Shown: in pieces, positions 1-8,655 of the stretch | Layout of the letters: every line of letters begins with the position of its first letter | Numbering within the stretch: the first letter of the stretch is position 1 | DNA from: Candidatus Paracaedibacter symbiosus | GTDB lineage: Bacteria; Pseudomonadota; Alphaproteobacteria; Paracaedibacterales; Paracaedibacteraceae | Direction: 5' to 3' | Assembly (NCBI RefSeq): GCF_000757605.1 | Contig: NZ_JQAK01000001.1 | Location: forward strand, 645,482 to 695,945 | DNA: 50,464 bases | Notes under the pieces: generated by a model | Seen by the model: only the letters and a program-made list of their open reading frames with translations | Told to the model about the DNA's origin: nothing | Database searches by the model: none | Position numbers and translations under genes: made by a program

Positions 1-83
1 CATTGCCTGTTTTTCTGGATTAAAGCAGCTCTTCCCGTTTACGTAATAACTTCGTATAGCATACATTATACGAAGTTATACGA
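1..83. other. Assembly artefact: 454 paired-end linker with loxP plus chimeric tag
   Basis: Positions 42-83 match, as I recall it, the reverse complement of the 42-nt Roche 454 Titanium paired-end linker. Inside it, 46-79 is a perfect 34-bp loxP site: 13-bp arms 46-58 and 67-79 around the spacer GCATACAT at 59-66. Positions 1-41 repeat 5578-5618 exactly. That is the geometry of a mate-pair read: the right end of a circularised fragment of about 5.5 kb, then the linker, then its left end starting at 84. I infer that 1-83 is unremoved library sequence and that genomic sequence begins near 84. Confidence 0.93.
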
Positions 84-142
84 TTTTGCTATTGAGGTGG
101 GACGATATTTAAAAAAAGCTTCTGAAAGAAGAGATGCTTTTA

Positions 143-175
143 GAGCCGCCTGCACCATCTGGTCTGAGGCGGCTC
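143..175. other. Hairpin, perfect 9-bp stem
   Basis: GAGCCGCCT at 143-151 is the reverse complement of AGGCGGCTC at 167-175, with a 15-nt loop. It lies upstream of the first gene. No clear U-run follows on either strand, so calling it a terminator would be a guess. Nearby, 245-256 is a perfect 12-bp palindrome (TGCCCCGGGGCA). Confidence 0.4.
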
Positions 176-302
176 AAGGGCTCCTTTGCGCCTAACGATT
201 CCAATTAAACACATCTTTATCATCTGCAAAAGTTAACTTGACCGTGCCCCGGGGCAGTTTTATATAAGAACAATTATTACTTATTAATAAGAGGTGGCAT
301 CC

Positions 303-794
303 ATGGCTTTATTCCCTTCCAAAGCAGAGTATCTTAACCTGAAAGAAGAAGATTTAGAAATTTATTTTAGGAAAAATGCTAGGTCTTATATACGTTACTG
401 GAAGTTTGTAACCAACCAAAAACAAAGTGGTAGAAAATTTGGCATAACAGCGCATTGGCCTGCATTTTTTATAGGTTTTGTTTGGTTCTTTTATAGAAAA
501 CTCTATTTAGAAAGCCTTGTGATCATTGTGGGAATTCTATCTTTGGGGTTTCTCTTTGATTTCCTCTTTCCTGCTCAACATTTCCCCTATTCTGCATTTA
601 CCTTAACTCTTGCAACTCTTGCAAAACCACTTGCCTTGAGACGAGCTTATAAGAAAATTATGCGGATTAATAGCTTGAACTTAGATGAAAATCAACGCAA
701 AAAGCAGTTCGAAAATTTAGGAAGTTTATCTTACCTTGGATTGGTGATAGGCCTGTCAATACAAGTTGTTTCTGTAATAATTTCGCTGTTGTAA
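303..794 (+). CDS. Small DUF2628-like integral membrane protein
   Basis: A 163-residue protein. The centre has aromatic-rich hydrophobic segments (HWPAFFIGFVWFFYRKLY, then a leucine/isoleucine-rich span) and the C-terminus has another hydrophobic helix. The pattern of an aromatic 'AFF.GF.WFFYRK.Y' stretch followed by two helices fits the DUF2628 family, which has no known reaction. The ATG at 303 is preferred over an in-frame GTG at 294 because GAGGTGG at 291-297 is a good ribosome-binding site only for the ATG. The gene stands alone, next to IS debris. Confidence 0.6.
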   Translation: MALFPSKAEYLNLKEEDLEIYFRKNARSYIRYWKFVTNQKQSGRKFGITAHWPAFFIGFVWFFYRKLYLESLVIIVGILSLGFLFDFLFPAQHFPYSAFTLTLATLAKPLALRRAYKKIMRINSLNLDENQRKKQFENLGSLSYLGLVIGLSIQVVSVIISLL

Positions 795-980
795 ATGTAA
801 ATATTAATCGTATAATCATCCCAGATATAGAAATTAAATGCTCAATTAGGGGTATCAGCGGTTCTGATGGGATAAGCTAGCGCATGAAAAGATACTAAGT
901 AAGCTTAGTCAAGATGTGGGGATCATCTAAATTTAGGATTTCTTCTACTTCATTCATTGAAAGGAAAAGAAGCATTTCTT

Positions 981-1054
981 CGATAGCTGTTATTAAACCG
1001 ATGATAAATCCATACAGCCTGGCTAATAATAGAAACAGGAAATCGATGACGACG
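981..1054 (-). pseudogene. IS6-family transposase N-terminal relic
   Basis: On the minus strand this short piece reads RHRFPVSIISQAVWIYHR followed by FNNSYR. This resembles the N-terminus of IS6/IS26-type transposases (a basic start, then 'I...AVW.Y.RF..SYRD'). The match ends abruptly and no catalytic domain follows. Apart from this relic and the two repeats listed next, I see nothing coding between 795 and 1439. Confidence 0.45.
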
Positions 1055-1090
1055 GGGGGCTACTGATAATGTCATGCTCTAACTCTTAAG

Positions 1091-1148
1091 CCTTTTTCCC
1101 CTATCTAACACTCTCAAGCTTTTTTGCCTAGGTTAACTTGACGCTTCC
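1091..1148. repeat. 58-bp dispersed repeat, copy 1
   Basis: 58 bases match 48149-48206 with two mismatches. Here the repeat follows an IS6 relic; the other copy follows a truncated IS3-type orfA. The common segment may be the end of an unidentified element. Confidence 0.75.
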
Positions 1149-1182
1149 GTTTAAATATTTGGGAGTTTTCAAATTGTTATCA

Positions 1183-1380
1183 GGGTATTAGCCATTTTCA
1201 TTCCAAAAGTCACTCCAAGGTCTAATTAAAAGCATAATTTATTATTTCTCTTAGGATTTACTCTTTATTAGTACGTGAATCCCTGAAAATCTGCAATTCA
1301 TAAACTTTTTTCTAACTGCCTGAAAATAATAAATATTATCTATGTTAGCGTGGCTTTTGGAATGAAAATGGCTAATACCC
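1183..1380. mobile_element. MITE-like element with 27-bp perfect terminal inverted repeats
   Basis: The 27 bases at 1183-1209 (starting GGGTATTAGCC) are the exact reverse complement of 1354-1380. The interior (about 145 bp) is AT-rich and has no ORF. TCA flanks both outer edges (1180-1182 and 1381-1383), which could be a 3-bp target duplication. It is non-autonomous in structure, and no matching transposase is visible in the window. It sits just downstream of the AraC-type gene. Confidence 0.8.
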
Positions 1381-1439
1381 TCAGTAAAGATTATTTCACA
1401 CCCTGCTTCTTGCAGCACATGCAAACGAATGGGGTTTCA

Positions 1440-2288
1440 CTACTTTAACAATAACCAGCACTCGGTCAGTAATTCTGTTTCAGCAACCTCGTGATCGAAA
1501 TTATAGTAGCAAAAAATACAGGGTAAATCGCCTAGCTCTTCATCTGATTCAGGTAACCAGTCACGATACAATCCATATACTGTATCACCAATATTATCAC
1601 GTGAACCCTTGTGCATTGCTACAGCATAACGACCAGCGGGTAATTGTTTTTCAATAACCTCTCCATCTAGCTTTAATTTCTCTGGCACACTAATTCCAAG
1701 ATCAAAACGAAAATTTTCTGGTGAAGTTGTTTTTGGATCGTCATATGCAAATCCAAACGCTTCTCCAGCTTTGGGTTTCAAATTCATTGATTGAGCTTTC
1801 GCCCAGCTAACTAATTTATTGACGCTATCTCCCACTTTTTTAGGATCACCACGATGCTCTAAAACAGCTAAACGTCGTGCATTCATGTTTTTAATACTTA
1901 TATTCATAATCATTTTATCCTGTTTAGGCAAACAATACGGCGGTTGCTCCCATGCTTGCCACCTTGGCTGAGACCTAAACTCGCTTGGGTTTAAACTACA
2001 AATTTGTTTAAATGCTCGGGTAAAGGACTCGTGAGATTCAAATCCAGCATTGATTGCAATTTCAATAATAGTGTTATCTTTATTAACAATCAGTTGGTGC
2101 GCCGCCCTTTTTAGGCGTAACCAACGTATATATTGCTGTAATGATAACCCGGTATAAGCTGTAAATAGACGATGAAAATGATATTTTGAAAAGCACGCAA
2201 TATAGCTCAACTGAGACAAAGTGAGCTCATCATCAAGATTCTTGCCGATAAACTCCACTACCTTTTTTAATCGATGCTCATAATTCAT
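1440..2288 (-). CDS. AraC-family regulator with GyrI-like effector domain
   Basis: 282 residues. Residues 1-105 form the two-helix-turn-helix AraC DNA-binding domain (LSQLSYIACFSKYHFHRLF, then AINAGFESHESFTRAFK). Residues about 125-282 form a GyrI-like/SOUL-fold ligand-binding domain (RRLAVLEHRGDP; a cysteine-containing C-terminus). This is the Rob/SbmC-type layout, with the DNA-binding domain first; such proteins sense small molecules and activate transcription. It is a single gene with IS material on both sides, so its target is not evident. Confidence 0.9.
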   Translation of the reverse strand: MNYEHRLKKVVEFIGKNLDDELTLSQLSYIACFSKYHFHRLFTAYTGLSLQQYIRWLRLKRAAHQLIVNKDNTIIEIAINAGFESHESFTRAFKQICSLNPSEFRSQPRWQAWEQPPYCLPKQDKMIMNISIKNMNARRLAVLEHRGDPKKVGDSVNKLVSWAKAQSMNLKPKAGEAFGFAYDDPKTTSPENFRFDLGISVPEKLKLDGEVIEKQLPAGRYAVAMHKGSRDNIGDTVYGLYRDWLPESDEELGDLPCIFCYYNFDHEVAETELLTECWLLLK

Positions 2289-3017
2289 GCTTTTCTCGTT
2301 TTTAAATTAACGCCATATTTACATGAACAAGATTACTCTAATAATAAAATACTTTCTTGACCGTTATTGCTAAATTTGGGTTAAATCCCATATATCTTCC
2401 AATCTCGCACATAGGTAGTGCTAAACCAAATGGATACTCAACCGTGTAGTTCCCCCAGTTTAGCAAGCTAATTTTAAGAGAGTCTCCTGTTGTTTGTTTT
2501 GAGTTAAAAATCCTTGTTCAAAAGTATTTGGTTGCATATACTCGAGCGTTGAATGTAAGTAAGCTGCATTGTAATGCTCGATCCATTGGTCTACCTCGTC
2601 AATAAAAGCAGTTGGGCTAGTCCACTCTTTCAGCCAAACAAACTCTTCCTTGAGTGTATGCATAAACCTTTCTGTATCCGTGTTTCCTTGCTGGCATCCA
2701 TTATCAGACATCAGTTGCACACTATGTCCATGCGTTCCATTAGTAAATTGGCGGTTGACGGCCTTGTTGAGAGCAATCAACCAATGCCAGGATTTGGATT
2801 GTAAACCGTCATAATGGCCAAGGACTTTCTTGGTATACCAATCAATAATGATAACCACATAAATCCAGCCAAAACCTTCAATCATCACTTTTGTCATATC
2901 AATTCCCCACCACTGGTTGGGACGGATTGGTTTTGGCTTTTTAGTGTCTGCACGGCGGACTGCCTTAAGTTTCATATTCTTTTTTACTTGCAGGTCATGT
3001 TGCTTCATCAGTCGCCG

Positions 3018-4651
3018 AGTAAGCCGGTGGAACCGCCCCACCAGCTTCTCTCAGATCCGTACGTGAACCTCTCGATTCATACGGCTCGTATTAGGCAAAC
3101 GCTCCTATCACTCCTTGCTTCCAGTGTTCAAACAGCTCTGGCTTTGCCTTCTTTATGGTTTGCATAAAACTAGCAGCTCTTGTTTTGTGGCCTCTCAATT
3201 TTTCCTACTTTTGCATGGCCCAGGCAAGCAGAGTTAAATCAAAGTGCCGCATAACCTGTCGGAGTCCCGATCTGTTGTAGACACCATAGTAATTTATCCA
3301 TCCTCTTAAGATTGGATTATACCATTTGGCTATTTCCTCAAGACTAAGATCCGATCTGTAGCGTACTCCTGATTGCCGGACCATTTTCCGCATTGACTTG
3401 GCTGCGGTTTTACTAACCGCAGGACTAAAGCTCATAAATACGCAATTTATTTGGTGATTCTTTGATTGTCTCGGACAAAAATCGTATCCCAAAAAGGTAA
3501 ACTTTGTATTCTGATAGAGCTTTCGTCGTTTTCCATCTTTGCAGTAAATAATCTTTGTTTTCTCTGGATGTAGGTCTAGTCCACAATCTGCAAAACGTTG
3601 CTTAAGGGCAGTCAGTAGTGCTTGAGCCTCATGCTCTGTTTTGCAGTGAACCAACCCATCATCGGCATACCGGCACCAAGGTATGTCCTTGTCGTATTTT
3701 CCCATCCACACATCGAACACATAATGGAGAAACAAATTACTTAAAACGGGACTGACCACTCCACCCTGCGGCGTGCCTTTATGGTGCTCAATGAGCGTTC
3801 CATCAGGCATTTGCATGAGAGCTTTCAGCCACCGTTCTATGTAAAGAGTTACCCATGAATTGTCCGTGTGTTTTCTAATCGCTTTCATCAGGAGATCATG
3901 CTCCTCTGTCTTTTTCGGTATAGAAACCGCCTTTACAGGCGGCGGAAAATACGTACCAGATGACATCCGATTCCAGATCTTATAAAGATTATTCTTCAAG
4001 TCCTTCTCAAAGTCACACAGAGACTGTTGGTCTACACCAGCCGACCCCGCATTTTCTTTGACCAATTGATAGGCCCTCATCACTAGTTGCTTTGGAATGA
4101 TGAAGGGCTTTGTCTTACTCAAAATGTCCTCCTCTTTCGAGTTGTAAATTGATTCGACGGCCTAATGCAACTCCTTCGCTCCATGACCATTACAGTCACT
4201 TCGTCACTACTACAAGTTGCTCCGTCCCAGTGCTTTGCATTGGTACTCTCACCCTTGTGAATTTTGTCACTTGGATTTCTCCCTTAGCATCAAAACGACT
4301 GGTTCCCGCAGTTCCTCACAAAAGCCTCAATCAAACTCACGCCACCTGCACGCCGGATACCATCTACCCAGTCATCAGGCTCCTGGTAGACTTGTCTGAG
4401 AGTGTCAAACAGGCCCTCATTTTAATATCAGTCTTACATCTAACGACGCTTCATCAGTGGTTCGTTTTCACTCGTCTTTTTGATCATTACCTTTTCTCAA
4501 CGCTCACGACCACCACTCTTAATGGCAGCCGCTTGAGAGGGTTTGAAGCCTGCTCCTGAAAGCCGACTTCGACGGGCCTTCCGTCATCTTTTGTAAAGCT
4601 TATAGAACTTCAGATCATATCGGTCTCTTTCTGTTCTTGTCTGCGGCGCAA
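3018..4651 (-). mobile_element. Group II intron inserted in IS3 orfB
   Basis: About 1.63 kb on the minus strand. The 5' end begins near 4651 (TTGCGCCGCAGACAAGAAC, a variant of the usual GUGYG start). The 3' end is near 3018. Domain V is the 34-nt hairpin 3054-3087 (GAGCCGTATG...CGTACGGATC), near-canonical for bacterial introns, with a further stem (domain VI) before the 3' exon. Domain IV holds the reverse transcriptase. The boundaries come from comparing the flanks with the uninterrupted copy at 27600 and are good to a few bases. The ORFs seen on the plus strand at 4110-4559 lie in intron RNA domains. Confidence 0.85.
3205..4122 (-). pseudogene. ltrA: Group II intron reverse transcriptase/maturase, internally deleted
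   Basis: 305 residues, where this family usually has about 400 or more. Present: the N-terminal part (KENAGSAGVDQ), the GTPQGGVVSPVLSNLFLHY block, the CRYADDGLVHC catalytic block, FTFLGYDF, and the group II maturase region near the end (WYNPILRGWINYYG). Missing: about 65 residues between VSIPKK and HDLLMKAIRKHT. This stretch normally carries RT blocks 1-3, including the first catalytic Asp (the 'D.KGFFD' region) and the SYGYRPG motif. The frame is open across the deletion, so this is a clean in-frame loss. Reverse transcription should be impossible; splicing help by the maturase domain might remain. Confidence 0.9.
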
Positions 4652-4810
4652 GTTCAACTCGATGCTTGCTTATCTTTAGCCCATCTACGTAAGTCATATG
4701 GGCCAAAATACGGCGATATCCCCAGAAAAGATGGTCTGATTTGAGTTGGTATATCCGCTCAACAAATGGAGTGTTTCGAGCTTCAACAGCGACATAAGGA
4801 CCACGCTTTT

Positions 4811-5083
4811 TCATGACCACTCCTCGCTTTTTTTTAATTCCAGGGTAAGCTCATCTACAAGGCCTTTGAGTTTTTGGTTCTCGCATTCCAGTCGTGCCTG
4901 CTTTTGGCTCGCTTTCTCAACCTCAAAGGCTTTAGAAGCGTTTGCCAGAAATTGATCTTTCCATTGATAATATTGGGATTGACTGATTCCATGTTCATTA
5001 CAAATGGAGACTACTGACTAGCCTCTTAAGCCGCACAGCACAATCATTACTTTCTTTTCACTGATCCATTGGCGTCTCTGCAT
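4811..5083 (-). pseudogene. IS3 orfA (copy 1) with an in-frame amber codon
   Basis: Starts MQRRQWISEKKVMIVLCGLRG, then TAG (5018-5020), then SVVSICNEHGISQSQYYQWK and a coiled-coil tail ending ...ELTLELKKSEEWS. This is the IS3-type HTH protein. Codon 22 is a stop where Gln would be expected; copy 2 has TAA at the same codon. The stop codon TGA overlaps the orfB start. Confidence 0.8.
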
Positions 5084-5205
5084 TAGGGATCTTATCTAAG
5101 AAACAGGCTTAAAGCCTTAGGAGAGTGACAGATTCACCTTTTCCCCCTCAATACCCAAGCTTATAAGTATCAAGGTTATCTGTAAGATACAAGTGAGAGT
5201 GCTAG

Positions 5206-5577
5206 TTTGATGTGCTTATAGAAAAGTATCAAGCCAAGTATCCCAAAGCAACGCATTGTTTAGAAAAAGATCACCAGGAGTTTCTGAGTTTTTATGATTT
5301 TCCAGCCGAGCATTGGAAACATATGCGTACGGCAAACCCTATAGAAAGTACATTTGCAACGGTCAAGCATCGCACCAAACGATCTAAAGGATGTTTATCG
5401 CGAAAGACAGCTTTTACCATGGTTTTCAAGCTGATCAAGAATGTGGAAAAAACATGGCGACGCCTAGATGGTAAAAACCAGTTGCCAAAACTCATTTCAG
5501 GTGTCAAATTTCGAGATGGTTAAAAAGCCATCCTTTTAATTCATGAGTTAACTTTTCTACACCTTTCCGATCATCGA
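5206..5577 (+). pseudogene. IS256-family transposase C-terminal fragment
   Basis: The reading frame DVLIEKYQAKYPKATHCLEKD runs to a TAA at 5521-5523. It contains the typical IS256 C-terminal motif 'FYDFPAEHWKHMRTANPIESTFATVKHRT' (5296-5382), which holds the catalytic Glu, and ends LISGVKFRDG. A TAG directly upstream and the lack of the two catalytic Asp residues show it is a 3' remnant. The segment after the stop to about 5577 is probably the element's tail. Between the IS3 copy (5083) and 5206 I see no gene. Confidence 0.85.
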
Positions 5578-5596
5578 CATTGCCTGTTTTTCTGGA

Positions 5597-6427
5597 TTAA
5601 AGCAGCTCTTCCCGTTTAACTAGATAATAGGCGAATTGAGAAAGTTTTCTCCGATTATTATTTTTATTGTAAAGTTGACGACACATGTCAATAAAAGATT
5701 GAATATGGTTAAAAGTTTCTATGCCTTCTAATTTTTGTAGATCAGGTTTGTTTTTCTCTCTAGCATCCCACCATTTATTTGATAGAATTTCTGCATTATT
5801 TGTTGTTATATCTTCTGATTTAATCAATTCAAAGCCACTACTTTTGAAAAGGTCCTCCTGTAATTTAAGAGGAGTAAAAAAGTATTCACCAAAGCTAGCA
5901 CGTTGCATAATCTCATTATTAGTAATAATTCCAGATATTATGCAGGGATCTGTGTAAATTAGTTTAGCATTGGGCTTTAATATTCTATTCCACTCTTTAA
6001 GAATACTAAGTCTCTCATTATAATTAAAATAAATGATTGCTTCTATACAAACAACTGCATCAAAATAAGAACTAAAAAAAGGCAGACTATTTTTCAAATC
6101 TCCCTCTAAAAATTCAACATTTAAGCAACTTTTTTTGGTTAAATCATTTGCTGAATTTATCGCATGAGTACTAACATCTACGCCGTATGCTTTACAGTTA
6201 GTTTTTCTTGCAAAATACATTGTGGTTTCACCAACTCCGCAACAAGCATCTAAAATGGACATCTCTGGCGTTAGATTGAACCAATCATTAAACTTGATAA
6301 GTTCTTGCATGCTAAGTAAGCTTGCAAGGTTTATACTATCTTTACCCCAAGTTTCATTTTTAATTTTTTCATAAACAGGGTTAAGGTGATGTTCGCAAAA
6401 TGTATTTAGTAGGTTTACTTGTGTCAT
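5597..6427 (-). CDS. Class I SAM-dependent methyltransferase
   Basis: 276 residues with a Rossmann-type SAM site: motif I ILDACCGVGETT, an acidic residue after the second strand (GVDVS), motif II-like EGDLKNSLPF, and FDAVVCIEAIIYF. This is the Methyltransf_11/25 layout used for small molecules or lipids. The substrate cannot be named. It starts directly after the stop of a 41-codon ORF (TAA then ATG, no gap), so the two are probably co-transcribed and translationally coupled. Its last seven codons fall in the segment copied at 1-41; that copy is the artefact. Confidence 0.8.
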   Translation of the reverse strand: MTQVNLLNTFCEHHLNPVYEKIKNETWGKDSINLASLLSMQELIKFNDWFNLTPEMSILDACCGVGETTMYFARKTNCKAYGVDVSTHAINSANDLTKKSCLNVEFLEGDLKNSLPFFSSYFDAVVCIEAIIYFNYNERLSILKEWNRILKPNAKLIYTDPCIISGIITNNEIMQRASFGEYFFTPLKLQEDLFKSSGFELIKSEDITTNNAEILSNKWWDAREKNKPDLQKLEGIETFNHIQSFIDMCRQLYNKNNNRRKLSQFAYYLVKREELL

Positions 6428-6553
6428 TTATATATAATCTTTCAGACCAGATAGTTTCAAATTAACTTTATGATGCCGATTTTCATTGTTATTTTTCTCT
6501 TTTAGCTCTATTTCATAGTCTTCTGTAATATTAATTCTTAACCTCAGGGTCAT
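6428..6553 (-). CDS. Putative 41-residue leader or small protein upstream of the methyltransferase
   Basis: ATG at 6551-6553, preceded by a good ribosome-binding site (TGTGGAG, 6-7 nt spacing). The product is charged, begins MTLRLRINITEDYEIELKEK and ends LSGLKDYI, with no Cys, Ser or Thr clusters. Its TAA abuts the ATG of the methyltransferase. I recognise no family. It could be a real small protein, a substrate, or just a coupling ORF. Support is the RBS and the exact abutment only. Confidence 0.45.
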   Translation of the reverse strand: MTLRLRINITEDYEIELKEKNNNENRHHKVNLKLSGLKDYI

Positions 6554-6681
6554 TTAATTCTCCACAATATCTTAAGTCATAGCTTAGAAAAAATTAAATC
6601 ATTGTTTATCTTGTGACATGATTGTATAAAATTTTCCCATGCGACAGAACCTCTTCTTTTGCACTGCTTCTATTTTTACTT

Positions 6682-8409
6682 TTAAATAGTGGCCTCTTCT
6701 GGAAGTAGATTAATTAATTTTCTTAGTTTCTTCTTAGACATATCAGGAAGCTTTAAAATGATTTGGTCTATAGTATTTAACAGTGGTTGGCGAGGATCTC
6801 CTGTTTTTAATAATTTTAATAAGGCTTCATCAACAGCCCAAAAAGAGGTTGAGAATACAGCAATTATGGCAGATGCAAGTTCAAGCTTGGGCCAAATCTC
6901 GTTTATATTTAGGAATGTAAGAGCAATTTCTGCCGATGGTCCAGCACTACAAACTGCTAGCGCTCCTGACACTACACCTATTCCTAGCCGTTTCCAGAAA
7001 AAACTATTTTCTTTTTCAGTATTGACAATGGTGTTGAACGTTCTTTCTGGTTTAAGTTTACAACAAGATTTAATGCAATTAAAGACTGACGAAAATACTC
7101 CAGATATGGCATCATAAAATTTAAGAGTACTATTCCATGTAGCTAAAGTAGTCAAACCAGAAGCGGTTATAGTCCCTATAATTGCAAGACCGGTTATCAA
7201 AGCTTTCTTATCTTCCAGACCAACTAATGTCAGTAGGGGGACAAATGAATCTAGTTCTACAGGATACACTATCCACTGGCCGTAACCACCTACTATTCCC
7301 CCAGCAATTCCTATAATAGTTTTTATGAGCGAGTCTTTTTTTACTTGAACTTGTTCTGTAATAAAAGACTCTGGATGTGAACACACTTTAAATCTTTCTA
7401 GAGGATCAAGATGCTCTTTAAGTATTTGCGTTAGCTGTTCCGCCTGAAAATAATTTAGAGAGGATATGTATGAGCGTGCTTCTTGGAGAACATTTTTTAT
7501 ACGCATTGAATAAGCTTGTCTACTATGCGGGTTAGAGCGTGCAAATCGCCTATCCATGGGGGATTTTATAGCATTGTATATATTATTGGATAATGTAGTT
7601 ATTGAATAATAATCTATCAAAGTTCGTACATAAAATGTTGGTATGCCTGGTGCAAGCCACCCCCACCCAATATAAGGAAACAAATCATCATAGGTTAAGT
7701 AAGTAAGTGGAGAAGCAGACAGAATACCTGCAACTATGACTGGCGTCTTCAGACTATATTCCAAAAGATAATTTTTCCAAGTTATCTTTCTTTCAATTGA
7801 TTTTTCTTCTTGGGACTTTCTATAAAATAATTTATTGATCACATTTGATGATAATTCAGTTCCCAGAAAAACCATAGGTATGTAATCAGTCATGCCATAT
7901 AAAGAAGATAAGGCGATTTGTCCAGGTCGTGAAATAGCTGTCGTTTGCAAAAAACGTTCAGCAAAATCATAACCAAGAACAAAGAACATAACGCTACTCG
8001 CTCCTCCACTAAAGGCTTCTATCGCAAATAAAGACCGATCAAAACATTTATTAGCAGGGGGTGGTTGAGAGTTAAATTTGGCAAATTGATTTTTATCAAG
8101 CCATTCCAAAAAAGCACTATCAATATATTTTTGATTAATTGATAAATAAAAATCTGAAGTGGCATCTAAAAGAGGCTGATGCATGTGGCTATCATCCTCT
8201 ATATTTTCTTCTCTTAAGGAACTTAAGGAGATTTGCTCTGTCCGCTGGATGCTGCTGTGTTTTTCTTGACTTTTATTTTCAGAATTAATCTGGTGTTCCA
8301 TTCCAAAAACGGCGTCAGAACCACAAATTATAAAAAAGGATGCTAGAATAATAAAATACTTAGTGTTAATAAGCAATTTCTTGCTACTTCTTAATGAAGA
8401 TAAATACAT
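6682..8409 (-). CDS. Exported/multi-pass membrane protein of unknown function
   Basis: 575 residues from the ATG at 8409, which has an AGGGGA ribosome-binding site nine bases upstream; an in-frame TTG at 8442 is less likely. N-terminus: basic, then a hydrophobic stretch KYFIILASFFIICGSDAVFG followed by MEHQ, which looks like a signal peptide. Then comes an acidic, polar linker. At least six hydrophobic segments follow, in two similar groups (LLEYSLKTPVIVAGILSASPLTY; LIKTIIGIAGGIVGGYG; ALITGLAIIGTITASGL; GIGVVSGALAVCS), arranged like carrier-type repeats, but I cannot assign a family. It ends in a basic helix. Nothing coding is seen in 8443-8655. Confidence 0.65.
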   Translation of the reverse strand: MYLSSLRSSKKLLINTKYFIILASFFIICGSDAVFGMEHQINSENKSQEKHSSIQRTEQISLSSLREENIEDDSHMHQPLLDATSDFYLSINQKYIDSAFLEWLDKNQFAKFNSQPPPANKCFDRSLFAIEAFSGGASSVMFFVLGYDFAERFLQTTAISRPGQIALSSLYGMTDYIPMVFLGTELSSNVINKLFYRKSQEEKSIERKITWKNYLLEYSLKTPVIVAGILSASPLTYLTYDDLFPYIGWGWLAPGIPTFYVRTLIDYYSITTLSNNIYNAIKSPMDRRFARSNPHSRQAYSMRIKNVLQEARSYISSLNYFQAEQLTQILKEHLDPLERFKVCSHPESFITEQVQVKKDSLIKTIIGIAGGIVGGYGQWIVYPVELDSFVPLLTLVGLEDKKALITGLAIIGTITASGLTTLATWNSTLKFYDAISGVFSSVFNCIKSCCKLKPERTFNTIVNTEKENSFFWKRLGIGVVSGALAVCSAGPSAEIALTFLNINEIWPKLELASAIIAVFSTSFWAVDEALLKLLKTGDPRQPLLNTIDQIILKLPDMSKKKLRKLINLLPEEATI

Positions 8410-8655
8410 TTTGAGTTTTCCCCTTTGTTGATTAGCCTGCAAATAGCACGACTCCTAACTTCCTTGGTTCATCCCACTAAAATAAGGAAAGGTATAATTA
8501 TAAGAACTTATGATTTTGTTTTCCCCTTTATCACCAATGATCCATCCCTTCTCACCTGGCAGCATGCTATAAACTACTCTGTAACGATTTGCACACATCA
8601 AAGATGAGGATATCTTTCCTGATTGCGGCACAATTGGAGAACAGGGTCATTTACT

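Larger units (their letters stand above)
2460..4814 (-). pseudogene. IS3 orfB transposase, interrupted by intron and deleted
   Basis: Removing about 3018-4651 joins ...KISKHRVE to RRLMKQHDLQVKKN in frame, giving the standard IS3 order: HTH_21-like N-terminus, then the DDE integrase core (GIDMTKVMIEGFGWIYVVII with the first Asp, LMSDNG with the second, TERF..TLKEE with Glu). Compared with copy 2, about 28 residues are missing between LMSDNGCQ and NTDTERF, inside the catalytic core, so even a spliced product should be dead. The C-terminus runs to a stop inside the terminal repeat at 2460-2462. Confidence 0.85.
2451..5083 (-). mobile_element. IS3-family element, copy 1, split by a group II intron and truncated
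   Basis: The left terminus CCCCCAGTTTAGCAAGC (from about 2452) matches the left end of the second copy at 26973. Reading right to left there are orfA (4811-5083), the 5' part of orfB (to about 4652), a group II intron, then the rest of orfB (to 2460). Similarity to copy 2 stops at the orfA start codon (5083), so the right end is lost. An A8 run just before the orfA stop, with orfB starting in the overlapping TCATGA, fits the IS3 programmed -1 frameshift. The element is inactive: nonsense codon in orfA, deletion in orfB. Confidence 0.85.

Noticed and set aside
46-79. Natural loxP/Cre recombination site
   Set aside because: It lies inside a complete 454 linker and next to a copied sequence tag, so it is library DNA.
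4110-4559. 149-residue ORF on the plus strand
   Set aside because: It lies within the structured RNA domains of the group II intron on the other strand and has no family resemblance.
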